A program made the position numbers and the translations under genes. This document shows positions 5,646-13,182 of a stretch of 13,275 nt of DNA, in pieces. The first letter of the stretch is position 1. Each line of letters begins with the position of its first letter. The stretch is from Bacteroidales bacterium (lineage in GTDB: Bacteria; Bacteroidota; Bacteroidia; Bacteroidales; P3). The notes beneath the pieces are model-generated. The model searched no databases. It had not been told where the DNA came from and saw nothing but the letters and a program-made list of their open reading frames with translations. Location: NCBI GenBank assembly GCA_017560705.1, contig JAFZEK010000355.1, positions 1 through 13,275 on the forward strand. The letters are read 5' to 3'.

Positions 5646-6023
5646 ATGGAATCGAAGATACAATTAATAGGATTTTTTGCGGTGAGTTTGCAGTCGTGTT
5701 GCAGTGTGGAAAAGATTGGGGTAGGAGCTTCGTCGGACACGGTTTTCATTGCTCGCCATCATTACGATAGTGTGCTGATAGACAGGCATACTGTAGTGGA
5801 AACTTTTGGCGACACGGTGTATATAGACCGCACAAAAACCGAGCGTCGTTATTGCTTGCACACCGACACTTTGTGGCTTTCGCATGCCGACACTGTGGTG
5901 CTTCCCGTCATAAAAGAGCCGCCTAATGCGTTGCCTACGAGGGTGGATGTGAGCCTTTGTGCTGCACTTTTGGTTGGCGTTGTAGTGGGTTTGTGGCTAC
6001 TGACGATGAAGAAAAAGGGTTAG
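5646..6023 (+). CDS. Putative unimolecular spanin (lipoprotein with C-terminal membrane helix)
   Basis: 125 residues. The N-terminus (MESKIQLIGFFAVSLQSCCS) looks like a lipoprotein signal with lipobox LQSC and C18 as the lipidated cysteine; the Gln at -2 is unusual but the rest fits. The middle carries five short repeats of the form D-[TS]-[VL]-x-[ILV] (DTVFI, DSVLI, DTVYI, DTLWL, DTVVL), which suggests beta strands. The C-terminus has one hydrophobic helix (about 101-121) ending in KKKG. An outer-membrane lipid anchor plus an inner-membrane helix in one chain is the plan of u-spanins such as T1 gp11 (131 residues), which fuse the two membranes in the last step of phage lysis. It follows the holin-like and amidase genes on the same strand, interrupted only by the 235-bp element. 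Its stop overlaps the stop of the next, convergent gene. Function is inference from architecture and context. Confidence 0.6.
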   Translation: MESKIQLIGFFAVSLQSCCSVEKIGVGASSDTVFIARHHYDSVLIDRHTVVETFGDTVYIDRTKTERRYCLHTDTLWLSHADTVVLPVIKEPPNALPTRVDVSLCAALLVGVVVGLWLLTMKKKG

Positions 6024-6802
6024 AAGAATTTGATAAGTATAGGGTCTCTAACTTTGAGGTGTAGCAGTTGTTCGGCAGAAGCAATCTTAAGCCCAACGAC
6101 GATGTAGCCAGTGGAAGAGGCCGTAACGACCATCTCGGAGTCTTTACTAGCACTGCCAAAGGAGTCGAAAATGGTGGAAAACTTCTTTTCTTCGCTTTGT
6201 ATGCACACCGAAAAAGAGCGATTTCGGGATATTTCGGCAAATTTTTCGTAGGTTACGTTTAGGTATGCGTTGCCATACGAGTCGATGTACATGATGTATG
6301 CTCTTATGCTGTTCTCGTCGTTAATGTAAGTTATGGCTTGCGATTTGTTTAGCTCATCTTTTCGAGGACCAATTTTTTCAAGAGGCAAACCTTGAGCTAT
6401 CATAGCAGCCACTTTGCAAAACAAGTCGTAGGCTGCAAAGTTATAGAAATATGAATCCCAGTGTACGTCGATTTCCACAGCGGTGGTAAATTTGTCGCCA
6501 AAAATGCTGTATGGAATTTTGTTGTCGGTACATATATAGTATTGTTCTTGATATTCTACGACCACGAAGTTGTCGGTCTTTGTAATAAAAGAACGTACGT
6601 CGATGATGTGTATAGTACCCTTAGGGAAGTTGGGACAAGCGTTTTTTACAACAAAGGATGTGCTAGTCAAATCAAACGGTTCAATGCCGTGTGTAATGTC
6701 TACCACGTTTACGCCCGGAATAGTCGAGTATAATTTACCTTTTACCATTCCGGCAAAAAAATCTTTATTGCCCCAATCTGTTGTAAGAGTTACTATTTGC
6801 AT
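6020..6802 (-). CDS. SAM hydroxide adenosyltransferase family protein (DUF62)
   Basis: 260 residues from the ATG at 6802-6800; an earlier in-frame ATG (6850) would place 16 unlike residues in front of the conserved MQIVTLTTDWG. The family hydrolyses S-adenosylmethionine to adenosine and methionine, and includes the SAM chlorinases and fluorinases. Visible marks are TTDWG (D9), VDITHGIEPFD (35-44), the IIDVR strand (D68, R70), CTDNK (D93, N94), SYGNAYLN, and a C-terminal TGYIVVG...LLHLKVRDPI. The usual DPGVG after D68 is reduced to DVR, and the usual HGRDIF reads AAYDLF at 123-128, so the water-activating histidine is missing. This may be a Bacteroidota-specific branch or an altered activity. 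The gene converges on the spanin-like gene with overlapping stop codons. Confidence 0.8.
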   Translation of the reverse strand: MQIVTLTTDWGNKDFFAGMVKGKLYSTIPGVNVVDITHGIEPFDLTSTSFVVKNACPNFPKGTIHIIDVRSFITKTDNFVVVEYQEQYYICTDNKIPYSIFGDKFTTAVEIDVHWDSYFYNFAAYDLFCKVAAMIAQGLPLEKIGPRKDELNKSQAITYINDENSIRAYIMYIDSYGNAYLNVTYEKFAEISRNRSFSVCIQSEEKKFSTIFDSFGSASKDSEMVVTASSTGYIVVGLKIASAEQLLHLKVRDPILIKFF

Positions 6803-6839
6803 AAATATTTCTGTTGAAAATGTTCCTGTTTTGTGGGTG

Positions 6840-6847
6840 CAAAGATA
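6840..6847 (-). promoter_or_regulatory. Candidate -7 promoter box (TATCTTTG) for the DUF62 gene
   Basis: On the minus strand TATCTTTG matches TAnnTTTG exactly and lies 37 bp before the ATG at 6802. No clear -33 TTTG is seen at normal spacing. Confidence 0.6.
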
Positions 6848-6967
6848 CAAAATAAAAATAGAATTTCGATTTGCGAGGGCTACTTTTTTTTGATTTATCT
6901 TTAAAATATTGGAACTGAAAAACCTATCGACGACTTTTTTTTGGGGGGCGTGCCAAGGTGTGGACTG

Positions 6968-6999
6968 AAAAAAAAGAGAGAACGTTTAAGCTCTCTCTT
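6968..6999 (-). terminator. Intrinsic terminator after the aminopeptidase P gene
   Basis: On the minus strand AAGAGAG (6999-6993) pairs with CTCTCTT (6980-6974) around a 12-nt loop and runs into eight T in total (6975-6968). It begins about 20 bp after the stop of the aminopeptidase gene. Confidence 0.75.
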
Positions 7000-7018
7000 A
7001 TATATAATATTGTTGATG

Positions 7019-8407
7019 TTATTCAGCCATTAGTGATTCAATTTCGTCCACTGTTTTAGGAATAGGTTTTCCAAGCACACGACAACCAGTTTCGGTCACA
7101 AGAAGGTCGTCTTCTATACGAATGCCACCAAAGTCTTTGTACTTTTCAAGTTCGTCGAAGTTGATGAATTGAGCGTTAGTACCGTCTTTGTGCCATTTGT
7201 CGATAAGAGCAGGGATGAAGTAACATCCAGGTTCGTCGGTCATGACAAAGCCTGGTTGGAGTTTACGACCCAAACGCAAGAAACCAAGACCAAATTGTTG
7301 GCTTCGTATGGTTTCGTCGTCGTAGCCTACGTTTATTTCGCCGTAGTTTTCCATGTCGTGCACGTCAAGACCCATCATGTGTCCTAATCCGTGAGGCATA
7401 AGGATAGAGTGAGCGCCGTTGGCCACGATGTCGTCGACATTACCTTTTAGGATGTTAAGGTCTTTATATCCTTGAGCTAGCACTTTAGACATTTGAGTGT
7501 GTACTTCTTGATATGTGATGCCTGGTTTGGTTATTCTTATGGCTTCCATGTTTGCTGCAAGAACAATTTCGTATATGGCTTTTTGTCTTGCGTCGAATTT
7601 TCCACCTACAGGCACGGAGCGAGTGATGTCGCTACAGTAGTGCATAGGAGTTTCGCAACCGGCATCCATCACAAGCATACGTCCGATTCGTAGTTCGTTG
7701 CTATGGTTGTGGTTGTGCAATGTTTGTCCGTTGATGGTCATAATAATAGGGAACGACACAGGGCCGCCGTTGGCAAGGGCTATACCTTCCATAGCACCGG
7801 CTAGTTCATATTCGTAGCGTCCGGGCATAGCCATTTTCATGGCAGTGGTGTGCATCTTGTAGGCAGTGTCGATAGCTTTTTCTATTTCTACGATTTCTTC
7901 GGCACTCTTTATGGAGCGTTGTTTTACGCAGGCATGAATAAGTTCCAATGAAGCATAGCGGTTTACGTGGCTTTGGCTTATACCTAATAGGTTGCTTATC
8001 TCCATTAGGTTTTTCATGCGGTATGGAGGCAAGTAGTGGATTTTTCTTCCACATCCGATGGCTTTGTTCACCACGTCGGTAAGGGCTGCTTTAGGAGCGG
8101 AGTTGGTTACTCCTACGCTGGCTGCCAATTCTTTTACTGAAGGAAGGTTGCCCATCCATATAATGTCGTCGAGGTCGTAGTCGTTGGCAAAAATCCAGTC
8201 TTCGCCGCTGTCGCAGTCTAGCACGCCAATAAGGTCTTCGCGTTGAAGGCCAAAGAAGTAAAGGAAAGTACTATCTTGGCGGAAAGCGTAGGTGTTGTTT
8301 GGGTAGTTGAAACTGGCTTCGCCGTTGCCTTGAATAATTATAAGACCGTGTTTTACGTCTTTACGCAGTTGTTCTCTGCGAGCTATGTATGTTTCTTTGC
8401 TAAACAT
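7019..8407 (-). CDS. pepP: Xaa-Pro aminopeptidase (aminopeptidase P, M24B family)
   Basis: 462 residues, the usual length for bacterial aminopeptidase P. It removes the N-terminal residue when proline is second. An N-terminal domain (about 1-170, starting FSKETYIARREQLRK) precedes the pita-bread catalytic domain. The five dinuclear-metal ligands can be placed at D248 (MDAGCE), D260 (SDITRS), H343 (HGLGHMMGLDVHD), E392 (TDEPG) and E432 (RIEDD), matching the D, D, H, E, E set known for the E. coli enzyme. No signal peptide, so it is cytoplasmic. The gene follows the aminoacyl-histidine dipeptidase gene on the same strand after an 86-bp gap that holds a possible terminator, so it may be partly co-transcribed with it. 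Confidence 0.93.
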   Translation of the reverse strand: MFSKETYIARREQLRKDVKHGLIIIQGNGEASFNYPNNTYAFRQDSTFLYFFGLQREDLIGVLDCDSGEDWIFANDYDLDDIIWMGNLPSVKELAASVGVTNSAPKAALTDVVNKAIGCGRKIHYLPPYRMKNLMEISNLLGISQSHVNRYASLELIHACVKQRSIKSAEEIVEIEKAIDTAYKMHTTAMKMAMPGRYEYELAGAMEGIALANGGPVSFPIIMTINGQTLHNHNHSNELRIGRMLVMDAGCETPMHYCSDITRSVPVGGKFDARQKAIYEIVLAANMEAIRITKPGITYQEVHTQMSKVLAQGYKDLNILKGNVDDIVANGAHSILMPHGLGHMMGLDVHDMENYGEINVGYDDETIRSQQFGLGFLRLGRKLQPGFVMTDEPGCYFIPALIDKWHKDGTNAQFINFDELEKYKDFGGIRIEDDLLVTETGCRVLGKPIPKTVDEIESLMAE

Positions 8408-8437
8408 AATTCTTGTATTTTATTGATAAAAGCAAGA

Positions 8438-8479
8438 AAGTCTGTGGCACTGAAAAAAAAGACGTTAATCCACAGACTT
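8438..8479 (-). terminator. Perfect 10-bp hairpin between pepD and pepP
   Basis: AAGTCTGTGG (8438-8447) is the exact reverse complement of CCACAGACTT (8470-8479). On the minus strand the stem is followed by TCTTGCTTTTATC, a weak T tract, while the loop itself contains eight T. It probably reduces read-through from pepD into pepP. Confidence 0.55.
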
Positions 8480-8493
8480 CCGAGTTCTTTGAC

Positions 8494-9945
8494 TTATTGA
8501 ATAGATTTTAAAATTTCCAAAGTGTGTTGCCAAAACATTTCTACGGTTTTAATTTCCACACGTTCGTCGGGCGAGTGTACGCCTCTTAGTGTAGGGCCGT
8601 AAGAAATCATGTCCATACCTTCATACTTTTCGCCTATAAGTCCGCACTCAAGACCTGCGTGTATAGCACGCACTATTGGTTGCTTTCCGAAAAGGCGTTG
8701 GTATGCATCAACGGCGGTTTTCAATATTTTGCTATCGGGGTTTGGAGTCCATCCCGGGTAGCCGTCGCCGTGAGTAACATGGGCACCGATAAGGCGGAAT
8801 GTGGCTTCAATCTTTTCGGCGGCAGCACGTTTGGCACTTTCTACGGAGCTGCGTTGGCTTGTGGTGATGTATATTTTTTCATCGTCCATTTTTACGGAAG
8901 CCAAGTTGGTGGATGTTTCCACAAAGTTTGGTATCTCGCGCGACATTGCAAGCACACCATGAGCACAAGCGTATAGAGCATTGAGCAAGTTGGCTTGAGT
9001 TTTGCGATCCATAAGGTATGCAGGCATGTCGGTACATTCTGTAGTCACCTTAAGGTTTGGCTCGGTGGTGCGGAATTCGTATTGTACAGCTTTTTCGAAA
9101 GCTTCTACATTGGATTTCCATGTTTCGGCATTTTTTGAAGGAATGGTAATGATGGCGTATGCTTCGCGAGCAATGGCGTTGCGAAGGTTGCCGCCGTCTA
9201 TTTTGGCAATGCGAAGGCCAAGTTCGTCGGTAGCACGCCATAGTATGCGAGTGATGATTTTGTTGGCACATCCAAGTCCTTTGTTGATGTCGTCGCCGGA
9301 GTGACCACCTTTAAGGCCGGATACTTTGATGATGAATGCAGTAGTGTCTTTTTCTACGCAGTCTTTGTCGAAAGTAAGATCCACAGTAGTGTCGATTCCG
9401 CCGGCACAACCTATGAATATCTCGCCCTCGTCTTCCGAGTCGAGGTTAAGAAGTATTCGGCTCTTAAGCCAGTTGTTTTTCAAAGCGAAAGCACCGGATA
9501 GTCCGGTCTCTTCATCTACAGTGAAAAGACATTCTATAGGTCCGTGTTCTATGTCGTTGGAAGCAAGGATGGCAAGTTCAGTAGCCACACCAATGCCGTC
9601 GTCGGCACCAAGAGTAGTGCCGTCGGCTTTAAGCCATTCACCGTCGATAACAGGCACTATTGCATCCTTTTGGAAGTCGAAAACTTTGTCGCTGTTCTTT
9701 TCGCAAACCATGTCGATATGCGATTGAAGACACACCCAAGGACGGTTTTCCATACCTTTGGTAGCATTTTTGCGGATAAGTACGTTGCCCACCTCGTCGG
9801 TAAGGGTTTCCAATCCGTGGTTTACACCAAATTCAATCAAATATTTTGTAATGAGTTCTTCGTGTTTTGAAGGTCTTGGTATTCGCATTACTTCGCCAAA
9901 ATAATGCCATATCACTTCTGGTTGTAACTTTTCTAATATATTCAT
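8494..9945 (-). CDS. pepD: Aminoacyl-histidine dipeptidase (peptidase D, M20C family)
   Basis: 483 residues, as in other bacterial PepD proteins. It hydrolyses Xaa-His and other unspecific dipeptides in the cytoplasm with a dinuclear zinc centre. Ligands and the general base are visible at H76 (SHIDMVCEK, with D78), D115 (GADDGIG), E145/E146 (DEETGLSG), D169 (LDSEDEGE) and H457 (GVHSPDERV). The dimerisation or lid segment begins near GGHSGDDINKG. A TATCTTTG box lies 66 bp before the start codon. With the aminopeptidase P gene just downstream, the pair suggests degradation of imported or internal peptides. Confidence 0.95.
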   Translation of the reverse strand: MNILEKLQPEVIWHYFGEVMRIPRPSKHEELITKYLIEFGVNHGLETLTDEVGNVLIRKNATKGMENRPWVCLQSHIDMVCEKNSDKVFDFQKDAIVPVIDGEWLKADGTTLGADDGIGVATELAILASNDIEHGPIECLFTVDEETGLSGAFALKNNWLKSRILLNLDSEDEGEIFIGCAGGIDTTVDLTFDKDCVEKDTTAFIIKVSGLKGGHSGDDINKGLGCANKIITRILWRATDELGLRIAKIDGGNLRNAIAREAYAIITIPSKNAETWKSNVEAFEKAVQYEFRTTEPNLKVTTECTDMPAYLMDRKTQANLLNALYACAHGVLAMSREIPNFVETSTNLASVKMDDEKIYITTSQRSSVESAKRAAAEKIEATFRLIGAHVTHGDGYPGWTPNPDSKILKTAVDAYQRLFGKQPIVRAIHAGLECGLIGEKYEGMDMISYGPTLRGVHSPDERVEIKTVEMFWQHTLEILKSIQ

Positions 9946-10011
9946 GTTGTGTATGTTTTGTTTTAAAAAATATGCCTACATCAATAAACGTGTAAGCTTT
10001 CTTATAGTTTG

Positions 10012-10019
10012 CAAAGATA
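10012..10019 (-). promoter_or_regulatory. Candidate -7 promoter box (TATCTTTG) for pepD
   Basis: An exact TAnnTTTG match on the minus strand, 66 bp before the pepD ATG. A weak TTTC lies about 20 bp further upstream in place of the -33 TTTG. Confidence 0.6.
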
Positions 10020-10316
10020 CAAAAACTTTTCGATAAATGAAAGATTAAAGTGTGCCACGCGTGCATTTGGTGTCATATTCTTTGTTTAGGGAGCAAAAGT
10101 TTCGTTGGGCCAATGGGGTGTATAGGCGGTTGGTAAGCGTTGTTGTTCAGCGGTGTAGCTCATAGCCATGGAAGTCCGAGAACAGCCTTTAGGTCCATCA
10201 TCATTTTATGACGAAAAAGGGTGAGAGTAGCAGCTTTTTACCTCCTTTTTTTGCCGATATACTATTTTTAAAAACAGCTCATAGACTAAAAAGCACTATC
10301 TTTCGTTATTATGCTG
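10020..10316. other. Gene-free region between divergent pepD and porT
   Basis: No open frame with recognisable features and no RNA gene was found. The middle (about 10050-10210) looks richer in G and C than the flanks and holds the 8-bp palindrome CACGCGTG (10056-10063). AGCTCATAG occurs twice, near 10157 and 10276. The block may be a dispersed repeat, but only one copy is present here. Confidence 0.4.
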
Positions 10317-10324
10317 TAAATTTG
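10317..10324 (+). promoter_or_regulatory. Candidate -7 promoter box (TAAATTTG) for porT
   Basis: An exact TAnnTTTG match ending 13 bp before the TTG start of porT. Transcription would begin within a few bases of the start codon, so the mRNA would be leaderless or nearly so. No -33 box is clear. Confidence 0.5.
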
Positions 10325-10337
10325 AATAAGAAGACAT

Positions 10338-11054
10338 TTGAAAGAGATAGTTAAAATATTGATTTGTGCGTCATTAGTGCTTATAACACCGCTAGGGTAT
10401 TCGCAGATTTTGAATCTGTCAAATTTTGACAAGAATACCTTGCACTATGGAATATCCGTGGGCTACATGCAGTCCAAGTTTGTAGTAGATTATACCGAGG
10501 ACGATGCTATAAGGGATAAAATACAAGGTGTTACATCTTATTATATACACGGCTTTCATATATCCATCATAGGTGATTTGCGAATAAACGATTATATGAA
10601 CTTGCGTCTTATACCGGGAATCTCGTTTGTGGATAGGGAGTTGTCCTACGCCTTGTCGGATGCCTTTGCGTCATTGACACATACGCCCGAGCGAAAACGA
10701 TTTGTAGAATCGGTGTATGGCGACTTGCCGTTGGAGCTGAAACTGAGGTCGCAAAGATGGAACAATTTTCGCCCCTACATTATTACGGGAATGAAGTATG
10801 GCTTCGACTTTGCGTCGCTGAAAAATAATAAAAACCGAAACGATGAATCCATCATTCGCCTAGCGTCGAGTGATTTCAGCTACCTCATGGGTGCCGGGTT
10901 CGACTTTTATTTTCAGTATTTTAAATTCGCCATAGAATTAAAAATGGGCTTTGGCCTCGTGGATTTGCTAATACCCGACGATACGTATTACACCCAATCC
11001 ATAAACAGCATTAATTCTAGGTCATTTATTTTAAGTATCACTGTAGAGGGCTGA
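10338..11054 (+). CDS. porT: PorT-type outer-membrane protein of the type IX secretion system
   Basis: 238 residues, close to the roughly 240 of known PorT proteins. The start is the TTG at 10338: a stop lies in frame at 10323-10325 and no ATG fits the signal peptide, which reads MKEIVKILICASLVLITPLGYSQ with likely cleavage after GYSQ or nearby. The rest alternates in the manner of an eight-stranded beta-barrel: LHYGISVGYMQSKF, IHGFHISIIGDLRI, DYMNLRLIPGISF, YGDLPLELKLRSQ, FRPYIITGMKYGFD, FSYLMGAGFDFYF and FKFAIELKMGFG. The segments around LRLIPGISF, DLPLELKLR and YFKFAIELKM resemble PorT, which is needed for export of proteins with C-terminal sorting domains in Porphyromonas and relatives. 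The next gene starts 8 bp downstream, so the two form an operon. Confidence 0.8.
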   Translation: MKEIVKILICASLVLITPLGYSQILNLSNFDKNTLHYGISVGYMQSKFVVDYTEDDAIRDKIQGVTSYYIHGFHISIIGDLRINDYMNLRLIPGISFVDRELSYALSDAFASLTHTPERKRFVESVYGDLPLELKLRSQRWNNFRPYIITGMKYGFDFASLKNNKNRNDESIIRLASSDFSYLMGAGFDFYFQYFKFAIELKMGFGLVDLLIPDDTYYTQSINSINSRSFILSITVEG

Positions 11055-11062
11055 TTTTATTT

Positions 11063-12631
11063 ATGAAGAAAACTATTGAATTGACTTTGATGCCAGAGCA
11101 GTATTTCGTTGAAAAACGAATGTATCAAGCTGTTGCAAGGCATTTAAAACTTGATGATAAGGATGTAAAACACGTGAACGTGCTGCGTCGGTCCATCGAT
11201 TCGAGGCGTTCTAAGGTCTATTACCACGTTACGGCAGAGGTGTATACACATTCCGATGTGTACAAAAAAGAAATCATACAAGTCAATTATAAAGACGTAA
11301 ACCAAGCCGAACCGCTGATAATAGTAGGAGCAGGCCCTGCAGGGCTGTTTGCCGCCCTCAGAGCGTTGGAAGTGGGGCTGAAACCTATAATATTAGAACG
11401 TGGCAAAAACGTGAAAGACAGAAAGTACGACATTGCCAAGCTGACGAAAGAGGGGATAGTGAACTCCGATTCCAATTGGTGCTTTGGCGAAGGCGGTGCC
11501 GGCACTTACTCCGACGGAAAACTCTACACCCGCTCCACCAAACGTGGAAATATAACCGACGTGCTAAACAAATTCATAGAGCATGGAGCCTCCGAAGAAA
11601 TAACCATAGATGCACATGCCCACATAGGCACCGATAGGCTTTCGGGTATTATTGCCAACATCCGCGAAACTATTGAAAACTACGGTGGTGAATATCATTT
11701 CAGCACTCGCGTGGTGGACCTTATGGTGCAAGACGGCAAAGTGATGGGCGTAAAAACCGCCGACGGTGCTAGCTACGAGGGCGTAGCAGTAGTGTTGGCC
11801 ACCGGGCATTCCGCTCGCGACGTGTATGAACTCTTCTACAAAAAGAATTGGAAAATAGAAGCCAAGCCCTTTGCTATGGGTGTGAGGGTAGAACATCCTC
11901 AGGAGCTGATAAACAGCATACAATATCACGGCGAAAACTATTCGTCCTATCTTCCACCAGCCACCTACAGCCTTGTCACTCAGGTAGAAAATCATGGTGT
12001 ATTCTCGTTCTGCATGTGTCCGGGAGGCATAATAGTGCCGGCGGCCACTGCCGAAGGTCAACAGGTGGTGAACGGCATGTCCAATTCGCGACGAAATTCG
12101 CCATACGCCAATTCGGGAATCGCCGTCACTGTGAATGAAACCGATTTGCCATCAGAATATTCTCAGCACGGACCGCTGTCGCTCCTTAGATTTCAGCAAG
12201 ATGTAGAACGCTCCATGTTTGCCGCAGCAGGCAACACCATAAAAGCTCCTACTCAGCGGCTGAATGATTTCTGCAACGGAAAACAGTCCAAACGTTTGAA
12301 TAAATGCTCGTACATACCTGGCTGTGTGGAAGCTCCGCTTCACGAGCTCATGCCTCCATTCATAGTGAAATCTTTGCAACAAGGTTTCCGCTTTTTTGGA
12401 AGTAGAATGAAAGGTTTCTACACCGAATCGGCTAATGTGTTGGCAGTAGAAAGTCGCACATCCAGCCCCGTAAGGATTCCCCGAAAAGAGGACTACGAGC
12501 ATGTGCAACTCGAAAACTTATACCCATGTGGCGAGGGTGCGGGCTATGCCGGAGGCATAATGTCCAGTGCCATAGACGGTATAAACTGCGTAAACGCCAT
12601 TGCACGAAAAGCCAATTTGACAATGGAATAA
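11063..12631 (+). CDS. FAD-dependent oxidoreductase of unknown substrate (COG2509-type)
   Basis: 522 residues. Residues 1-80 form a small N-terminal domain (RMYQAVARHLKLDDKDVKHV, RRSIDSRRSKVYYHV) characteristic of this family. The FAD-binding Rossmann fold follows: GAGPAG at 89-94 and the ribose-binding acid E112 at the end of the second strand (IILERG). Further marks are WCFGEGGAGTYSDGKLYTR (about 138-156), the VVLATGHSARD strand, and near the C-terminus YPCGEGAGYAGGIMSSAIDG, which contacts FAD. The family is widespread but has no known reaction; it is usually listed as NAD(P)/FAD-dependent oxidoreductase. It is translated 8 bp after porT and followed by a strong terminator. Whether it has any role in secretion is unknown; the link may be only positional. 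Confidence 0.88.
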   Translation: MKKTIELTLMPEQYFVEKRMYQAVARHLKLDDKDVKHVNVLRRSIDSRRSKVYYHVTAEVYTHSDVYKKEIIQVNYKDVNQAEPLIIVGAGPAGLFAALRALEVGLKPIILERGKNVKDRKYDIAKLTKEGIVNSDSNWCFGEGGAGTYSDGKLYTRSTKRGNITDVLNKFIEHGASEEITIDAHAHIGTDRLSGIIANIRETIENYGGEYHFSTRVVDLMVQDGKVMGVKTADGASYEGVAVVLATGHSARDVYELFYKKNWKIEAKPFAMGVRVEHPQELINSIQYHGENYSSYLPPATYSLVTQVENHGVFSFCMCPGGIIVPAATAEGQQVVNGMSNSRRNSPYANSGIAVTVNETDLPSEYSQHGPLSLLRFQQDVERSMFAAAGNTIKAPTQRLNDFCNGKQSKRLNKCSYIPGCVEAPLHELMPPFIVKSLQQGFRFFGSRMKGFYTESANVLAVESRTSSPVRIPRKEDYEHVQLENLYPCGEGAGYAGGIMSSAIDGINCVNAIARKANLTME

Positions 12632-12642
12632 AAACAATAACA

Positions 12643-12691
12643 CACTAGCACCATCCCTCATTTGCATAAACGATGTGTGCTAGTGATTTTT
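12643..12691 (+). terminator. Intrinsic terminator of the porT operon
   Basis: CACTAGCACCATC (12643-12655) pairs with GATG (12672-12675) and GTGCTAGTG (12677-12685), a 13-bp stem with one bulged T and a 16-nt loop, followed by ATTTTT. It starts 11 bp after the stop of the oxidoreductase gene. Confidence 0.85.
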
Positions 12692-12729
12692 CTGAAAAAC
12701 AGTAGATTTTACACTAGGATATGAGCCTT

Positions 12730-12868
12730 AAATTTTCATCCGGAGGGAGATGAAATTACATCCTGAGGAAAATCCAACTGCATCGTGATGTAGATAAAAT
12801 TTCCTCGCGAGGAAAAACGGAGGACACATACGGTAGGAAAAACATTTTCGGAACGTAAATTTTCTCAA
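12730..12868. repeat. Degenerate short tandem repeats beside the second inverted-repeat element
   Basis: About six loosely repeated units of roughly 19-25 bp, each with an AAATTTTC-like start and a CCTC/GAGG core, run up to the left end of the next element. They include a hairpin TTTCATC/GATGAAA (near 12734-12755) and the perfect 16-bp palindrome TTTCCTCGCGAGGAAA (12800-12815). The layout of short direct repeats abutting a non-coding inverted-repeat element recalls the BrickBuilt MITEs described in Porphyromonas gingivalis, but identity is not shown. Confidence 0.45.
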
Positions 12869-13063
12869 GGCAACTTCTAAAAATTGCTTTGTAGGTGGTT
12901 TGCGGAATTTCACTAGAAAGATTTCTACTTTCTTTTGATTGAGCATAGCGGGCTATGCGATTGAAAAAGAAATAGAAAGATTTCGGTGAAAAACGTAAAC
13001 CACACAAAAGTTTAAAGAAGATTTCTTCTATCTTACTTAAACGTGGAATTTTTAGAAGTTGCC
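12869..13063. mobile_element. MITE-like inverted-repeat element, copy 2
   Basis: The ends GGCAACTTCTAAAAATT (12869-12885) and AATTTTTAGAAGTTGCC (13047-13063) are perfect 17-bp inverted repeats. The interior has a long imperfect hairpin of about 33 pairs centred on GCATAGCGGGCTATGC and a smaller hairpin AGAAGA/TCTTCT within GTTTAA/TTAAAC. It aligns with copy 1 over both ends but lacks the extra module of about 60 bp. There is no clear target duplication and no coding frame of note. Confidence 0.75.
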
Positions 13064-13182
13064 TATACTTACCAACACACATAGAAAATCTATCATAAAA
13101 CCATCTACAAAGCAAATTTCAAATATACAATTAATGCTCAAAACATAGTATTGTTTAGTCTATTATCACTTCTACTTTAATC

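Noticed and set aside
10080..10260. tRNA or short protein gene between pepD and porT
   Set aside because: No cloverleaf can be drawn, and all frames are broken by stops within about 40 codons.
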